From NCBI RefSeq assembly GCF_016107395.1, contig NZ_JAAIKO010000007.1:266291-330290 (forward strand): DNA of 64,000 bases, in the 5' to 3' direction. This stretch comes from Streptomyces fildesensis (GTDB taxonomy: Bacteria > Actinomycetota > Actinomycetes > Streptomycetales > Streptomycetaceae). This document shows, piece after piece, positions 47,758-57,499 of this stretch. Below the pieces are notes generated by a model that was not told where the DNA came from, did not search any database, and saw only the letters and a list, made by a program, of their open reading frames with translations. Every line of letters begins with the position of its first letter. The first letter of the stretch is position 1. Both the position numbers and the translations under genes were made by a program.

Positions 47758-48426
47758 TCAGCCCAGACGCTGCTTCACCGCCGCCACATCGGGCCCGGCG
47801 TCGGCCGCCGGAATCTTCCAGCGGTAGGAGGCCTTGGTGGAGTCGGTGTAGACGAGTGTGCCGCCCTTGGCCTGCTCCGGGGTGAGATCGAAGATCTCGG
47901 CGCGGTTCTGCCGAGCTCCCGGCTCGATCCGGCCGAGGCTGTCGTACCCCGCGATGCTGACCTTGAAGGCGTTGCCCTTGCCCTCGGAGACGGTCTGGCC
48001 GTTCGAGCCGATCCACTGCCAGCCGGCGCCCGTGCCGTCCGTGGTCTCCTCGTCGGCCGCGTTCGCGGAGAGCGACGTGTCCAGGGTCGTGATGACGACG
48101 AAGGTGCCGTACCGCGAGGTCTGTCCGCGACCTGCCGTGGCATGGACGACGGTCGTCGGCGTGATCTCCACGATGCCGACGAGCTTGGTCCCCACCGTCC
48201 GTGCCGGCGTTCCGAGCGCCAGCGCGGCGCTGCCCTTGCCGGTGTCGCCGCTGGGAGCGGTCGCGGTGCCGGTAGGACTGCCGGTGGCCGTCGGCAGCAC
48301 GGTGGTCGGCTGCCCGGCGGACGGTGTGCCCGTCGGCGTCGTGTGCGCGTCGCTGCCGGTCGTGCCATTGCACGCCGTCAGCGCGAGGCAGGCGGTGGCC
48401 GCCGTCGCGAGCAGGATCTTACGCAT
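47758..48426 (-). CDS. Putative lipoprotein
   Basis: A 222-aa exported protein. The type II signal peptide ends in the lipobox LTAC (cleavage before Cys about residue 19), followed by a Thr/Pro/Gly-rich linker and a beta-rich domain (VGIVEITPTTVVHAT; RYGTFVVITTLDTSLS; EIFDLTPEQAKGGTLVYTD). It resembles Streptomyces DUF4352-like surface lipoproteins; function unknown. The ATG at 48426 follows a GGGGGG box. Confidence 0.8.
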   Translation of the reverse strand: MRKILLATAATACLALTACNGTTGSDAHTTPTGTPSAGQPTTVLPTATGSPTGTATAPSGDTGKGSAALALGTPARTVGTKLVGIVEITPTTVVHATAGRGQTSRYGTFVVITTLDTSLSANAADEETTDGTGAGWQWIGSNGQTVSEGKGNAFKVSIAGYDSLGRIEPGARQNRAEIFDLTPEQAKGGTLVYTDSTKASYRWKIPAADAGPDVAAVKQRLG

Positions 48427-48580
48427 GGTCCCCCCAAGGTGTTGATGCCTGCCCGAGAACGTACCGCGACCGCGGCACCGCACAGCGTGACGTCACGAAC
48501 CTGGGTCCAACGGCGGACCGTTGTGACGAACCCCCGACATCCGCACCGGATCGGTGGGCCCGGTCAGTAGTCCTTGAGGC

Positions 48581-51475
48581 TCAGGCTGTCGGCCACCCGC
48601 GGCTGTCACAAGCGACCCGGGTCATGAGACTCGCCAGGGCCGAGCGTGAAGGTACGGAGGTCTTGCGATAGATCGTCGACAGGTGGGTCTCGACGGTCCG
48701 GCGGCTGAGGTGGAGTTTGGTGGCGATGTTCTGGTTGCTCAGTCCCTCGGCCACCAATGCGGCGACTTCCAGCTCGCGTGCCGTGAGCTGGGCCAGCTCC
48801 GCGGGGACGTGCGGCGGGTCTTCCATCTGTGACCGGATCAACTCGGCCAGGTCGGAGACCAACCGCGCCCCGCCTCCGGTGGCCACCCGCTCGGCGCGGC
48901 GAAGCATGGCGTCGGCACGAGGTCCGTGGCCGGTGACCTTCGCCGGCGAGGCCGCCCGCAACAAGGACACCACCTCCCAGAGAAGCCCATCGGTGTGAGC
49001 GTGTTCCTGGGCCGCCTCGTGGAACAGGCGCGAGGCAGCGCTGGTGTCGCCCCGCTGCTCGGCGATCGCGGCCCTGGCGCGCAACGCCGCCGCGCGTTGG
49101 CCCGCAAGCCCAATGTGGGCCGCCTCCTCCGCGGCCCGGGAGGCCCAGCTTGCCGCCTGGTCGAGGTCGCCTGTCGCGATGGCGGCATTGGTGAGGGTCT
49201 CCAGTTGGGCCGGGCGGAGCGAAGGTTGCAGCCGCAGAAGTCCGGGGCCGCCTCCCGCCCTCAGGATGGCTTCCGTCGAACGGTACGGATCGCCGGCCAT
49301 GTACGCGGCCTGGCCGAGCATGCACCAGGCCAGTGACGCCCACCAGTTGCAGCCCATGCCGGCCGCCGCCACCGCTTCCTCGGCGGTCGCCAGCGCCCGG
49401 TGATCGCCAAGGGGGCTCCCCACGAGGACGATCAGCGTCTTGGTGGACAACGTGAACGCCAGCAGGTCGCCGCTGCCGATGGCTCGCGCGACGGATTCGG
49501 CCTCCTCGGCGGCCTCCAGTGCCGATGGCAGTCGGCAGGTGCTCAGGTGCACGTAGGCCTTGCTCATCAACAGATGCGGCAGGACGTGGAGTTGTCCGGC
49601 GCGACGGGCGATGTCCAGTCCCCGCTCCGCGTGCCGTTCCGCCTCGGCGTACCGCTCCAGCAGGGCTTCCGCCCAGGCGAGCCACACCAGCGACTCGCAC
49701 AGGTCGGTGAGACCGGGGTCGGTCAGGCCGTCCACGAGGCCTGCGGCTGCGTCGGCGAACCGCTCCGCGTCCCCGGTCCGGCCCTCGTACGCCTCCCCCA
49801 GCGCCGCGAGCCCGAGGACCCCGGCCTCGCCGGTGGTGTCGCCCTGGGAGCGAGCGGCGGCAAGAGTCCGCTCGATGTCCGCGCGTACGTCGGGATAGGA
49901 AACGGTCAGCAGCGCGGACATGCCCAGCGCCAGCCCCAGGGGGACCACCTGGCCGGGCGGAGGGCCGGGAGTGCGGGACAGCTCGTTGCGGAGCAGCGCG
50001 GTGGCCTCCGCCGAGTGACCCAGATGCCGTTCCATCATGGCGCACAAGGCGATGGCATCGGCGCGCAGGGCAGGGGTGCCGTCCCCTGACACGCTGATCA
50101 GTGCGTGCAGCAGATCCCGGCTCTGCCGCAGATTGCCGCTGATCCCCAGCGCCTTGGCTCGCGACAGCGTCAGCTCACCGCGCTGTCCGTCGAACTCAGG
50201 GGCTTCCGGCAGCATCTGCAGGACCACGTCCAGCAAATGGGCTGCCGTTGCCGGCGCCGTATCGGCGAACTGGACGGCCGCTTCACTCAGCACGGCAGCG
50301 GACGCCGGATCCCAGCCGTTGAGTGACCTCTCGACGTGATGGGCGCGCTCGGCGGCGGAGGCACCGGTCCTGGCCAGCTCGTCCGCCGCTCGGCAGTGGA
50401 TCTCGGTACGCAGCCGGGGGGCGGTGTTCTCATAGACCAGTGCCCGCAGCAGCGGGTGGCGCAGCGTCCACTTGTCGCCCGCTCCCCTCCGGAGCAGGTC
50501 GCGTCGGGCGAGTTCGGGGGTCGGGTCACCCGGCTCTTCGCGCCCGGAATGACCGATCGCCACACGCAGCATCGAAGAGGTCGCATGGTCGCCGAGCACG
50601 GCCACTGCCTCGATGACGAGGCGCTGCGGCCCCGTCAGCGCGGTCAGTTCATCCAGCAGTAAGGAGTCCAGCCCATTGGGTACTCCGGCCGCGTTGTCGT
50701 CCGGTACGTGGGGGTGGATCCGGGCGGTGACTCCCGGCAATGACGCCCCGTTCCGGTACGCGTGGAGGAGGGCGTGCAGGTACAGCGGGTTTCCCTCACT
50801 GGCGGCATGCAGTTGCCTCGCATCGTCCTCAGGCAGGTCGGGGGCCAGTGCCGTGATGGACTCCCGTTCACCCAGCGGCCCGAGCGCCATGGGCAGCACG
50901 GCGCCGCTGTCGATTCCACGGGTGAGAGCGGCGGTCAAGGGGGTCGGAGTCTGCCGTTTCCGGTGCGCCAGGAGGAGCAGCACCGGGCCGTGCACCGGAT
51001 GCCGGATCAGATGCTCCACCAGCTCCAAGGACGCGGGATCCGCCCAGTGAAGGTCGTCGAGCGCCACCACCAGCCCGTTCTCCCCGAGCCGTGCCAGCGC
51101 CCCGGCGACGGCGCGATACACGGAGAAGCGGTTGGATAATCCCGCGTGTGACAGGGAGCCCCCCGCACCGCGGACACCCTGCAACAGCGGCGTCAGCGCC
51201 GCCACGAGTTCCTCGTCGAGCACCGTGGGATCGATGTCCGCGAACGCGTCCGTAAAGATCTGGAACGGTGTGTGTCGCTCGTACTCGGTGGCCCTGCCGC
51301 ACAGCACGGTCAGCCCGCGCCGCCTGGCCCGCGCACACGCCTCGCCCAGGAGCCGACTCTTCCCGATACCGGCGTCCCCGGAGATGTCGACCACCCAGGG
51401 CCCCGCGTTCATCCCCAGGCCGTTGATGAGCGAGTCGAACTGCTCCACCTCCGCGGACCTGCCGACCACCGTCAT
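48581..51475 (-). CDS. LAL-type LuxR family regulator
   Basis: A 964-aa large ATP-binding LuxR regulator. N-terminal Walker A GDAGIGKSRLL at about residue 30, Walker B VVALDDLHWAD, central TPR-like helices, and a C-terminal LuxR HTH (LTARELEVAALVAEGLSN; IATKLHLSRRTVETHLS). LALs are pathway-specific activators in Streptomyces (PikD, for example). The start at 51475 (ATG, preceded by GTG) gives the standard VVGRSAEVEQF beginning; more upstream codons are low-complexity. Possible targets are the flanking lipoprotein or glycosidase genes. Confidence 0.9.
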   Translation of the reverse strand: MTVVGRSAEVEQFDSLINGLGMNAGPWVVDISGDAGIGKSRLLGEACARARRRGLTVLCGRATEYERHTPFQIFTDAFADIDPTVLDEELVAALTPLLQGVRGAGGSLSHAGLSNRFSVYRAVAGALARLGENGLVVALDDLHWADPASLELVEHLIRHPVHGPVLLLLAHRKRQTPTPLTAALTRGIDSGAVLPMALGPLGERESITALAPDLPEDDARQLHAASEGNPLYLHALLHAYRNGASLPGVTARIHPHVPDDNAAGVPNGLDSLLLDELTALTGPQRLVIEAVAVLGDHATSSMLRVAIGHSGREEPGDPTPELARRDLLRRGAGDKWTLRHPLLRALVYENTAPRLRTEIHCRAADELARTGASAAERAHHVERSLNGWDPASAAVLSEAAVQFADTAPATAAHLLDVVLQMLPEAPEFDGQRGELTLSRAKALGISGNLRQSRDLLHALISVSGDGTPALRADAIALCAMMERHLGHSAEATALLRNELSRTPGPPPGQVVPLGLALGMSALLTVSYPDVRADIERTLAAARSQGDTTGEAGVLGLAALGEAYEGRTGDAERFADAAAGLVDGLTDPGLTDLCESLVWLAWAEALLERYAEAERHAERGLDIARRAGQLHVLPHLLMSKAYVHLSTCRLPSALEAAEEAESVARAIGSGDLLAFTLSTKTLIVLVGSPLGDHRALATAEEAVAAAGMGCNWWASLAWCMLGQAAYMAGDPYRSTEAILRAGGGPGLLRLQPSLRPAQLETLTNAAIATGDLDQAASWASRAAEEAAHIGLAGQRAAALRARAAIAEQRGDTSAASRLFHEAAQEHAHTDGLLWEVVSLLRAASPAKVTGHGPRADAMLRRAERVATGGGARLVSDLAELIRSQMEDPPHVPAELAQLTARELEVAALVAEGLSNQNIATKLHLSRRTVETHLSTIYRKTSVPSRSALASLMTRVACDSRGWPTA

Positions 51476-51856
51476 CACGCTCTCGCCCCGCTCGTCAGGC
51501 CCTGATGTGAACAGGCTACCCAGCGTTTCGGGGTCGCGGAGATCCGGTGACGGGCGCTGACGCGATGTCGAGCCTTGGGCCCCCGTCCCCGGCCGGGTCG
51601 CGGGCCGGTCGCGGGCCGGCGCACGAGCCCATGGTTCCCGCCGCCCGGCGACACCACGTCCGGCCCCGCCGCTCACTACGTAGTTTCACGGATGCCACGG
51701 ACCGCGCCACAGACCAGACTTGAGGCGGTCACCACCTGAGTGACGACCATCAACCGTGGTGGACGCTGAGTTTGAGGTTTTGGGGCGAACTCACCACCCT
51801 CATCGACGGTGACGTCTCCGACTCAGCTCCGCCCGCAGATCTGGAGACCCCGCATC

Positions 51857-53716
51857 ATGCGTCCACGACGACCTTCTCGCCGCCCCTCCCCCTCCCTGGC
51901 CGGCCGTTCCGCGTTCGCGACTCTTGCGGGGGTGGGCGCTCTGCTGACGAGCTTCCTGGCCGTGCCGACCCCCAGCAGCGCCGTCGAACCCAGCAGCGCC
52001 GTCGCACCGAGCGACGTTGTCGCCAGCGACTGGATCGGCTTCGGTTACAACCAGGCCCCGCAGCCGCCGAACGGCACCACCTGGACCGCCGCCGACTGGA
52101 ATCTGATGGTGTCCCGCACGGACTACATCAAGCCCGGCGTGGTGCGGGTGATGTTCAACCTGCCCTGGTTCTGGACGAGCACCGGCGGCTACGACTTCAC
52201 CAACGACGCCTACCTGAGCGCCGAAAAGGTGATCAAACACTACGTCGATGAGGGCATCCCCGTCGTCAGCGGGCTGTTCGGCGTCGACCCGCTGAACTAC
52301 ACGGATCCGGGCACCGCCACCATCGAGGCGACGCTGGTGAAGCACCTTCAGGTCGACGGTGCCGCACCGAAGTACTGGGTGGGCCTCAACGAGCCCAACG
52401 TCTCGACCGGACCGAAGTCGTACTCCTACCCGGACTGGGTGACCGCGACCACCAACCTGACCACCGCCTTCACCATCGCGGGGGTGAGCACCTCGAAGAC
52501 CGTCGTCTCCGGTGCGGACACCGCCGAGGCCGGCATCTCCGCCTACAGCGGCGACCTGGGCCACCAGACCGCGAAGAGCTGCAACCCGGGCTGCAGTTCC
52601 GCACTGGTCTGGAAGCCGGCCGCGCTCAAGTCCTTCACGGCGCAGGTGTACGCCGCCAGCGCGACCGACACCGCCGTCACCTTCCAGACCTCGTCCGACG
52701 GGACCACCTGGAAGAGCCTGTCCGTTGCCGCACCGACGCCGGTGGCCACCGTCACCGGCCAGAACAGCGGCGGTATGTGGCAGTACACCTACACGGCCTC
52801 GGGCATCGCCAACGCCACATACCTGCGTCTGTCGGTCGCGTCCTCGACCCTGGATCACACGGTCGGCGGCATGGCGATCGCCGGCGCCGGCAGTGCCCTC
52901 AACGATCCGCTCAACGACCTGACGCAGACGCAGACCGCTCTGAACTCGGGCTCCTGGACCAACAGCAACTCGTGGTGGCTGCGCTCCGCGCAGAGCGGCC
53001 TGCTCGGCGCCAGTGAGGCGCACTTCTACGACCAGGAGCTGTACGGTGCGGCACCCGCGTACGTCGAGCCGGTGATGACCCGGGCGGTCGCTCAGCTCCG
53101 CGCGGCCACGCCCACCGGCACCCCGGTGCTGCTCGGCGAGACAGGGATGAAGGCGGCCCAGAACCCGGACGGCAGCAAGAACTACGACTTCGCGCTGGAC
53201 ACGACGCAGCCGCTGCGCATGGCCGACCTGGCCGTGCAGGAGGCCCGAGCAGGGGTCGACGGCGCCGCCGCATGGTGCCTCGACGGCTACGCGGCCCAGA
53301 CATACTGCGGCATGTGGGGACGCGGCACCGAAGACCCCAACACGGTCTCGGCGCACTCGACCGCGCTCCGGCCCTGGTTCTACACCTGGAGTCTGCTGAG
53401 CCGCTACCTTCCCACCGGATCCACCATCCACGCCCCCGCCCAGCCGACCGGCGTGCGCGTCCTGGCCGCCCAACTGCCCACCGGCGCCTGGACCTTCGTC
53501 CTGGTCAATCGCACCGCCGACACGCAGACCGTCTCGCTCAACGAACCGACCGGCACAGTCACCTTGGACAAGTACGTGTACACCAGCACTTCAGCGCCGA
53601 CCGTCGACGCCAACGGCTTCCCCACCAAGGTCCGCACGCTGACCGCGGACTTCACGGGCGGTCACAACGTGACCGTCCCGGGCAACTCCGTCACCGTCTT
53701 CACCAACGGCTCCTGA
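51857..53716 (+). CDS. Secreted clan-A type glycoside hydrolase with inserted beta-domain
   Basis: A 619-aa secreted protein with a long signal peptide (about residues 1-42: Arg-rich start, then FATLAGVGALLTSFLAVPTPSSA-like core). The TIM-barrel candidate has an acid/base Glu E179 in VGLNEPN and a nucleophile Glu E428 in LLGETGMKA, as in clan GH-A retaining enzymes. Between them (about 250-370) lies a discoidin/CBM-like module (TFQTSSDGTTWKSLSV), an unusual insertion inside the barrel. A C-terminal beta-sandwich follows. GGAG lies 10 nt before the ATG. The sugar substrate is not predictable. Confidence 0.75.
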   Translation: MRPRRPSRRPSPSLAGRSAFATLAGVGALLTSFLAVPTPSSAVEPSSAVAPSDVVASDWIGFGYNQAPQPPNGTTWTAADWNLMVSRTDYIKPGVVRVMFNLPWFWTSTGGYDFTNDAYLSAEKVIKHYVDEGIPVVSGLFGVDPLNYTDPGTATIEATLVKHLQVDGAAPKYWVGLNEPNVSTGPKSYSYPDWVTATTNLTTAFTIAGVSTSKTVVSGADTAEAGISAYSGDLGHQTAKSCNPGCSSALVWKPAALKSFTAQVYAASATDTAVTFQTSSDGTTWKSLSVAAPTPVATVTGQNSGGMWQYTYTASGIANATYLRLSVASSTLDHTVGGMAIAGAGSALNDPLNDLTQTQTALNSGSWTNSNSWWLRSAQSGLLGASEAHFYDQELYGAAPAYVEPVMTRAVAQLRAATPTGTPVLLGETGMKAAQNPDGSKNYDFALDTTQPLRMADLAVQEARAGVDGAAAWCLDGYAAQTYCGMWGRGTEDPNTVSAHSTALRPWFYTWSLLSRYLPTGSTIHAPAQPTGVRVLAAQLPTGAWTFVLVNRTADTQTVSLNEPTGTVTLDKYVYTSTSAPTVDANGFPTKVRTLTADFTGGHNVTVPGNSVTVFTNGS

Positions 53717-53764
53717 GCCCACACGACCGCGGTCGGCCGGATGTCGTCCCGTCGTTGAGACAAG

Positions 53765-53822
53765 CAGTGGCCGTCCTCCACGCTTCGAGATGCCGGTAGC
53801 GAAGAGTGAGGGACGGCCACTG
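53765..53822 (+). terminator. Inverted repeat after the glycosidase gene
   Basis: Twelve-bp arms CAGTGGCCGTCC / GGACGGCCACTG flank a 34-nt segment that itself contains CTTCG/CGAAG. It is 48 nt after the stop. The rest of 53717-54051 shows no gene. Confidence 0.5.
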
Positions 53823-54051
53823 TGTCGGGGCTTCCGGTTGTCGGGTCCCTCGCACTTCGCACGTCCCTGGATCACGCCCGCACCGTGGTGATCGCTTGGT
53901 ACCCCTCGGCCGTACACCGACCCGACTCCCGACCCCGAAGGGCTCACGCCACTGGCCTTCGCCGAGGACTACGGACATGACCTCGCGGTCCGACGACTCA
54001 AAGGGACGATCACACGGGGATGCCGTACCACTGCGCACCGATGCACGTGCC

Positions 54052-54198
54052 CTACTTGCCCGGGTCGTCCGCCCAGGCAATGAACCAGGAGGGCCCGTAG
54101 AGCAAGACCAGGACCAAGGCAGCGATCCCCGCCGTCAACACGATGATCGCGATCTTCCATCGTCGTGACACGTCCATCTCCACTCTCTGAGTGCCCAT
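54052..54198 (-). CDS. Small single-pass membrane protein (48 aa)
   Basis: A short frame: basic start (SRRWK), one clear TM helix IAIIVLTAGIAALVLVLLY, then SWFIAWADDPGK and stop. An inner ATG 7 codons in is an alternative start; neither has a strong RBS. No family recognised. The clean basic-TM-acidic layout suggests a real small protein. Confidence 0.5.
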   Translation of the reverse strand: MGTQRVEMDVSRRWKIAIIVLTAGIAALVLVLLYGPSWFIAWADDPGK

Positions 54199-54424
54199 TG
54201 CGTGGTGGTGACTTCAGTCTATGAAACATCCCCGTTTCATCTCGGTGAGTTGGACCCGATGTGCAGCTGCGCAACTGCATCCGCAAGTCGAGGTCGGGGC
54301 AGTGCACGAACACTTCCAGCGATGCCCGCCATAACTCCGGCCGCAGGTCTGCCGCGAGGTCGACGCGCCGCTCAGCCGAGGACTTGCCGGGCGCCCAGGC
54401 CCGGACAGTAGCGAGCTCGCGGCC

Positions 54425-55147
54425 ATGAGGCGGGCCGCCTGCTCATGGCGTACGGCGATCCCCGGATCGCTTACCGACCGGATCTGTTCTCTCGCCACGG
54501 AGACCGGCCTGTGGCTCATCCCTGGAAGCCTCTACGAGCGCGCCGAGGACGGCCACATCTACAACACCGCCCTCGCCGTCCCACCCGGCGGCGAGATCGT
54601 CGCCCGCTACCGCAAGGTCTTCCCCTGGCCGCCCTACGAAAGAGCAACGCCCGGACACGAGTTCACCGTCTTCGACATTCCCGGCACCGGCCGGGTGGGC
54701 CTGGCCATCTGCTACGACGGCTCCTTCCCGGAAACCATCCGCCAGCTCGCCTGGCTGGGAGCGGAGATCGCCATCCAGCCCACCCTGACCCCCACCCGCG
54801 ACCGGGAGATGGAACTCGTCTGCGCCCGCGCCAACGCCTGGACCAACCAGGTCTACGTCATCAACGTCAACGTCTGCGACCCGGCCGGGGTCGGCACCAG
54901 CGCCGTCGTCGACCCGGAGGGCATCGTCCGCCAACAGGCCGGCTCCGGCGAGGAGATCCACGTCGACGTCCTCGACACTGTCACCGTCACCGTCACCGTC
55001 ACCGTCACCAGGGTGCGCCGCTACGGCTCCGCCGGAATCAACCGACCCTGGAGCCGGCTCGCCCGATACGGAGAATCGATACATCTCCCGATGTACAGCG
55101 GCGGAACCTTCCGCACACCGGACAGGCTCAAGGGCGGGACCGCGTAA
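54425..55147 (+). pseudogene. Carbon-nitrogen hydrolase (nitrilase family), 5' truncated
   Basis: The open frame encodes about 240 aa of a nitrilase-superfamily amidase. The catalytic Lys (RYRKVFPW) and Cys (LAICYDGSFPE) are present, and NVNVCDPAGVG with SAVVDPEG follow. The N-terminal 60 or so residues with the catalytic Glu are missing, so it should be inactive. Near the end a (GTCACC)5 repeat (54980-55009) has expanded to VTVTVTVTVT before RVRRYG. No RBS precedes the first ATG. Confidence 0.7.
54980..55009. repeat. Hexanucleotide repeat (GTCACC)5
   Basis: Five exact copies of GTCACC inside the truncated nitrilase gene, encoding alternating Val-Thr; a slippage-prone tract that keeps frame. 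Confidence 0.9.
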
Positions 55148-55165
55148 CACCACGGTCGCGATGCC

Positions 55166-55208
55166 GATGCGTTCGGTCCTGCATCCCCCGCGCAGGACCG
55201 GACGCATC
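55166..55208 (+). terminator. Terminator after the nitrilase remnant
   Basis: A 17-bp stem with one G-U pair (left arm 55166-55182, right arm 55192-55208) and a 9-nt loop, 19 nt after the stop. Otherwise 55148-55450 contains no gene I can support. Confidence 0.75.
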
Positions 55209-55450
55209 GGGGGCTGATGTGCTGAGTGGATGTGGTCTGTCGTAGCTTCGCCGCAGCCTGACGAGTGCGCGCGCTACGCCAAGAGGAACGTCCCCGTGAC
55301 CACAGCCAGGGGCGGGCCTCCTCTCCCCCGGTTCGAGCCGGTGGTCCTTTCGGACGGATGCCGACCCGGCAGGCACCCGCACGTCCTGACGGGTACCGCG
55401 GCGCCTGCCGCTGCGCCCCCGTGGGACGGGACACAACGGCAGGCCGGGGC

Positions 55451-55984
55451 TCAGTCGGCGAGGGCAACAGCGTTCTCCGCGATGGCCTCGGTGCGGGGCT
55501 CCGCGATCCGTACGTAGTCGCGCACGTCCAGCGCCACGGACAGGTTCAGATCGGCTGCGTTGAAGAAGATCTCTTCGTGTTCCAGGAGGGCCGGGTCGAC
55601 GACGAGTTCCAGCGCTGGATCGAAGGTGAAAGGCACGATGGCGCCGCTGACACAACCGGAAAGGCGTTCAGCGGTGGCGCGGTCGGCGAAGGACGCCTGC
55701 CGTGCCTCCCAGAGCTCCTGGATCCTGTCCAGATTGACCCGGCGGTCACCGGGCACCACGGCCAGGACGTAGTGAGAACTTTTCTTGGTCATCTTCACTC
55801 GGACGACGATGCACTTCGCTGCCTGCCCCACCGGGTGCCCGCGCAGGGCGCTCACCACGTCGGTTCTGCCTTCAGATGCGTGCTCGATCCGCCGGAAGCG
55901 GGCGCGGTGGTGGGTGAGATGGTCGAGGAGATGAGCACGCGCCGTGCGGTCGACGGGCGTGGCTTGAATCAGTGTGTCGCTCAT
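55451..55984 (-). CDS. YbaK/ProX-type aminoacyl-tRNA deacylase-like protein
   Basis: A 177-aa protein of the YbaK/EbsC fold (RRIEHASEGRTDVVSALRGH; GQAAKCIVVRVK with the conserved Lys; VVPGDRRVNLDRI; ERLSGCVSGAIVPFTF). These proteins hydrolyse mischarged aminoacyl-tRNA such as Cys- or Ala-tRNAPro. The Lys and the GxxxP loop are present. The ATG at 55984 has only a weak GGGG upstream. Stands alone. Confidence 0.85.
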   Translation of the reverse strand: MSDTLIQATPVDRTARAHLLDHLTHHRARFRRIEHASEGRTDVVSALRGHPVGQAAKCIVVRVKMTKKSSHYVLAVVPGDRRVNLDRIQELWEARQASFADRATAERLSGCVSGAIVPFTFDPALELVVDPALLEHEEIFFNAADLNLSVALDVRDYVRIAEPRTEAIAENAVALAD

Positions 55985-56143
55985 CCCCGAACCATCGCGG
56001 AATCCGATTGGTTGTCGGCAAAGCCGAAGGTGCATGGGCGCAACGGCCGGATCGGGCAGACGGCTGCGGGGTCACGCGGTCCACGCCACCTGCGGCACAC
56101 TCAGGCTCGCTCACGATGGCCCGCACCAGGGCCGCGCCCGCTG

Positions 56144-57346
56144 TCAACGCAAGGGGAACATCTGTAGCGGATGCCATCTCCCGTCCCCCCATTGCGACAG
56201 GTGGACCAGGCGGTGGTGGGCGTCGAGGTAGTACCGGCCACGCATTCCCACCTCGTACCCGTCCAGCCGTCGCACCGCCCGGACCGCTCCGGTCGCGCCG
56301 TCGAGCAGGTGCACACGGACGTGAGGGTCCGCTTGGCTCACCACCGCGACGTGACCGTCTGCCGCGAAGACATTGACGACCACCCCATGCGACCACCAGG
56401 TCCAGCGGGGCGCCCCGCCGTCCAGGGCGAACGCGGTCAGCTGATCGGCGCAGGCGTTCACCGGACGCACCACGGCAACCAGCAGTTCACCCACCGCGGC
56501 CACGCGCTGTCCGTCGGACAGTCCATCCACACGTCCGTACGCCGCGACACGCAGCTCGCCGTGCGCGGAGACCGGTATCCGCCCGGCCGTCCGCCCGTCC
56601 TCGGCGTCGAGGACCAGCACCTCCTCCGGCCCGCGGCGGCCCCGGCCACGACCTCGGCACAGGACGGCGAGCGGATCTTCCTGCAGGACGTGGACCGTGG
56701 CCACGGGCCCGTGCGTGGACGGAGCGGTCTCCCAGCGGACGGTCCCTTCGGCCGCGTCGAGACACCGGACGGTGAGGTGGCCGTCGTCCAGCCCGACCTG
56801 GATGATGCCGGTCCGGCAGACGGCGAGTTGGACGTTGCCCCTCAACGCTGCGGTCGGGGGCCAGACGGGACGTCCGCTGTTCAGTGCGTAGGCCTGGAGC
56901 CCGAGCCCGTCCGTCAGGAGGACGGCGCGGTTCGGGGCGACTGCGACGGCTCCGCGGACGTGCTGCTCGTGCAGGCTCCAGGATCCGCCGCTGAGGTCGA
57001 ACGGAACGGACCACAGGGCAGTGCCGCCCTCGACCCCAACGGCGGTGACAGCGCAGTCGGCGACCTCGCCACCTGCGCTGTCGTCCGCGTGGACGGCCAG
57101 ACCCACCCCGCTCACAGCCGTGCGGCTCATGGCGAGCAGCGCCGTGCGGCCGGGAACGGTCCACGACCAGACGGCTTCCCCGGTGCCCAGGTCGTAAGCG
57201 TGCAACCCGTCCGCGCGCCCGCGCACCACCGAACCGGCCGCGCACCAGCCCCCCACGGCACCCTGGCTGCCGAACGCACCTGAAACCCCCGGAACCCGCC
57301 AGGCGGGCCGCACCTGCCGCAGCCGTCTCTTGGCGATCCGTTCCAT
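56144..57346 (-). CDS. PQQ-like beta-propeller repeat protein
   Basis: A 400-aa protein made of repeated blades of the type DGLHAYDLGTGEAVWSW, GLQAYALNSGRPVWPP, RCLDAAEGTVRWE and VLVLDAEDGRTAGRIP. No signal peptide or enzyme motif is seen, so it may be a cytosolic scaffold. The ATG at 57346 has GGAGGT close upstream; a GTG two codons earlier is an alternative. Confidence 0.78.
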   Translation of the reverse strand: MERIAKRRLRQVRPAWRVPGVSGAFGSQGAVGGWCAAGSVVRGRADGLHAYDLGTGEAVWSWTVPGRTALLAMSRTAVSGVGLAVHADDSAGGEVADCAVTAVGVEGGTALWSVPFDLSGGSWSLHEQHVRGAVAVAPNRAVLLTDGLGLQAYALNSGRPVWPPTAALRGNVQLAVCRTGIIQVGLDDGHLTVRCLDAAEGTVRWETAPSTHGPVATVHVLQEDPLAVLCRGRGRGRRGPEEVLVLDAEDGRTAGRIPVSAHGELRVAAYGRVDGLSDGQRVAAVGELLVAVVRPVNACADQLTAFALDGGAPRWTWWSHGVVVNVFAADGHVAVVSQADPHVRVHLLDGATGAVRAVRRLDGYEVGMRGRYYLDAHHRLVHLSQWGDGRWHPLQMFPLR

Positions 57347-57499
57347 CCCCACCTCCGGCAGCCCTCACCGCTGTGACCAGCGCCTTACCGCTCCAGGTCC
57401 TCGGGCCGAGCGGCGTCGGCGGACAAGCCTCCGGGTGCGTGACCCGCTCGATCGCGCTGTGCGGCCGATGACCTTCCGGGTCTCGGCCGGACGGGCGGG

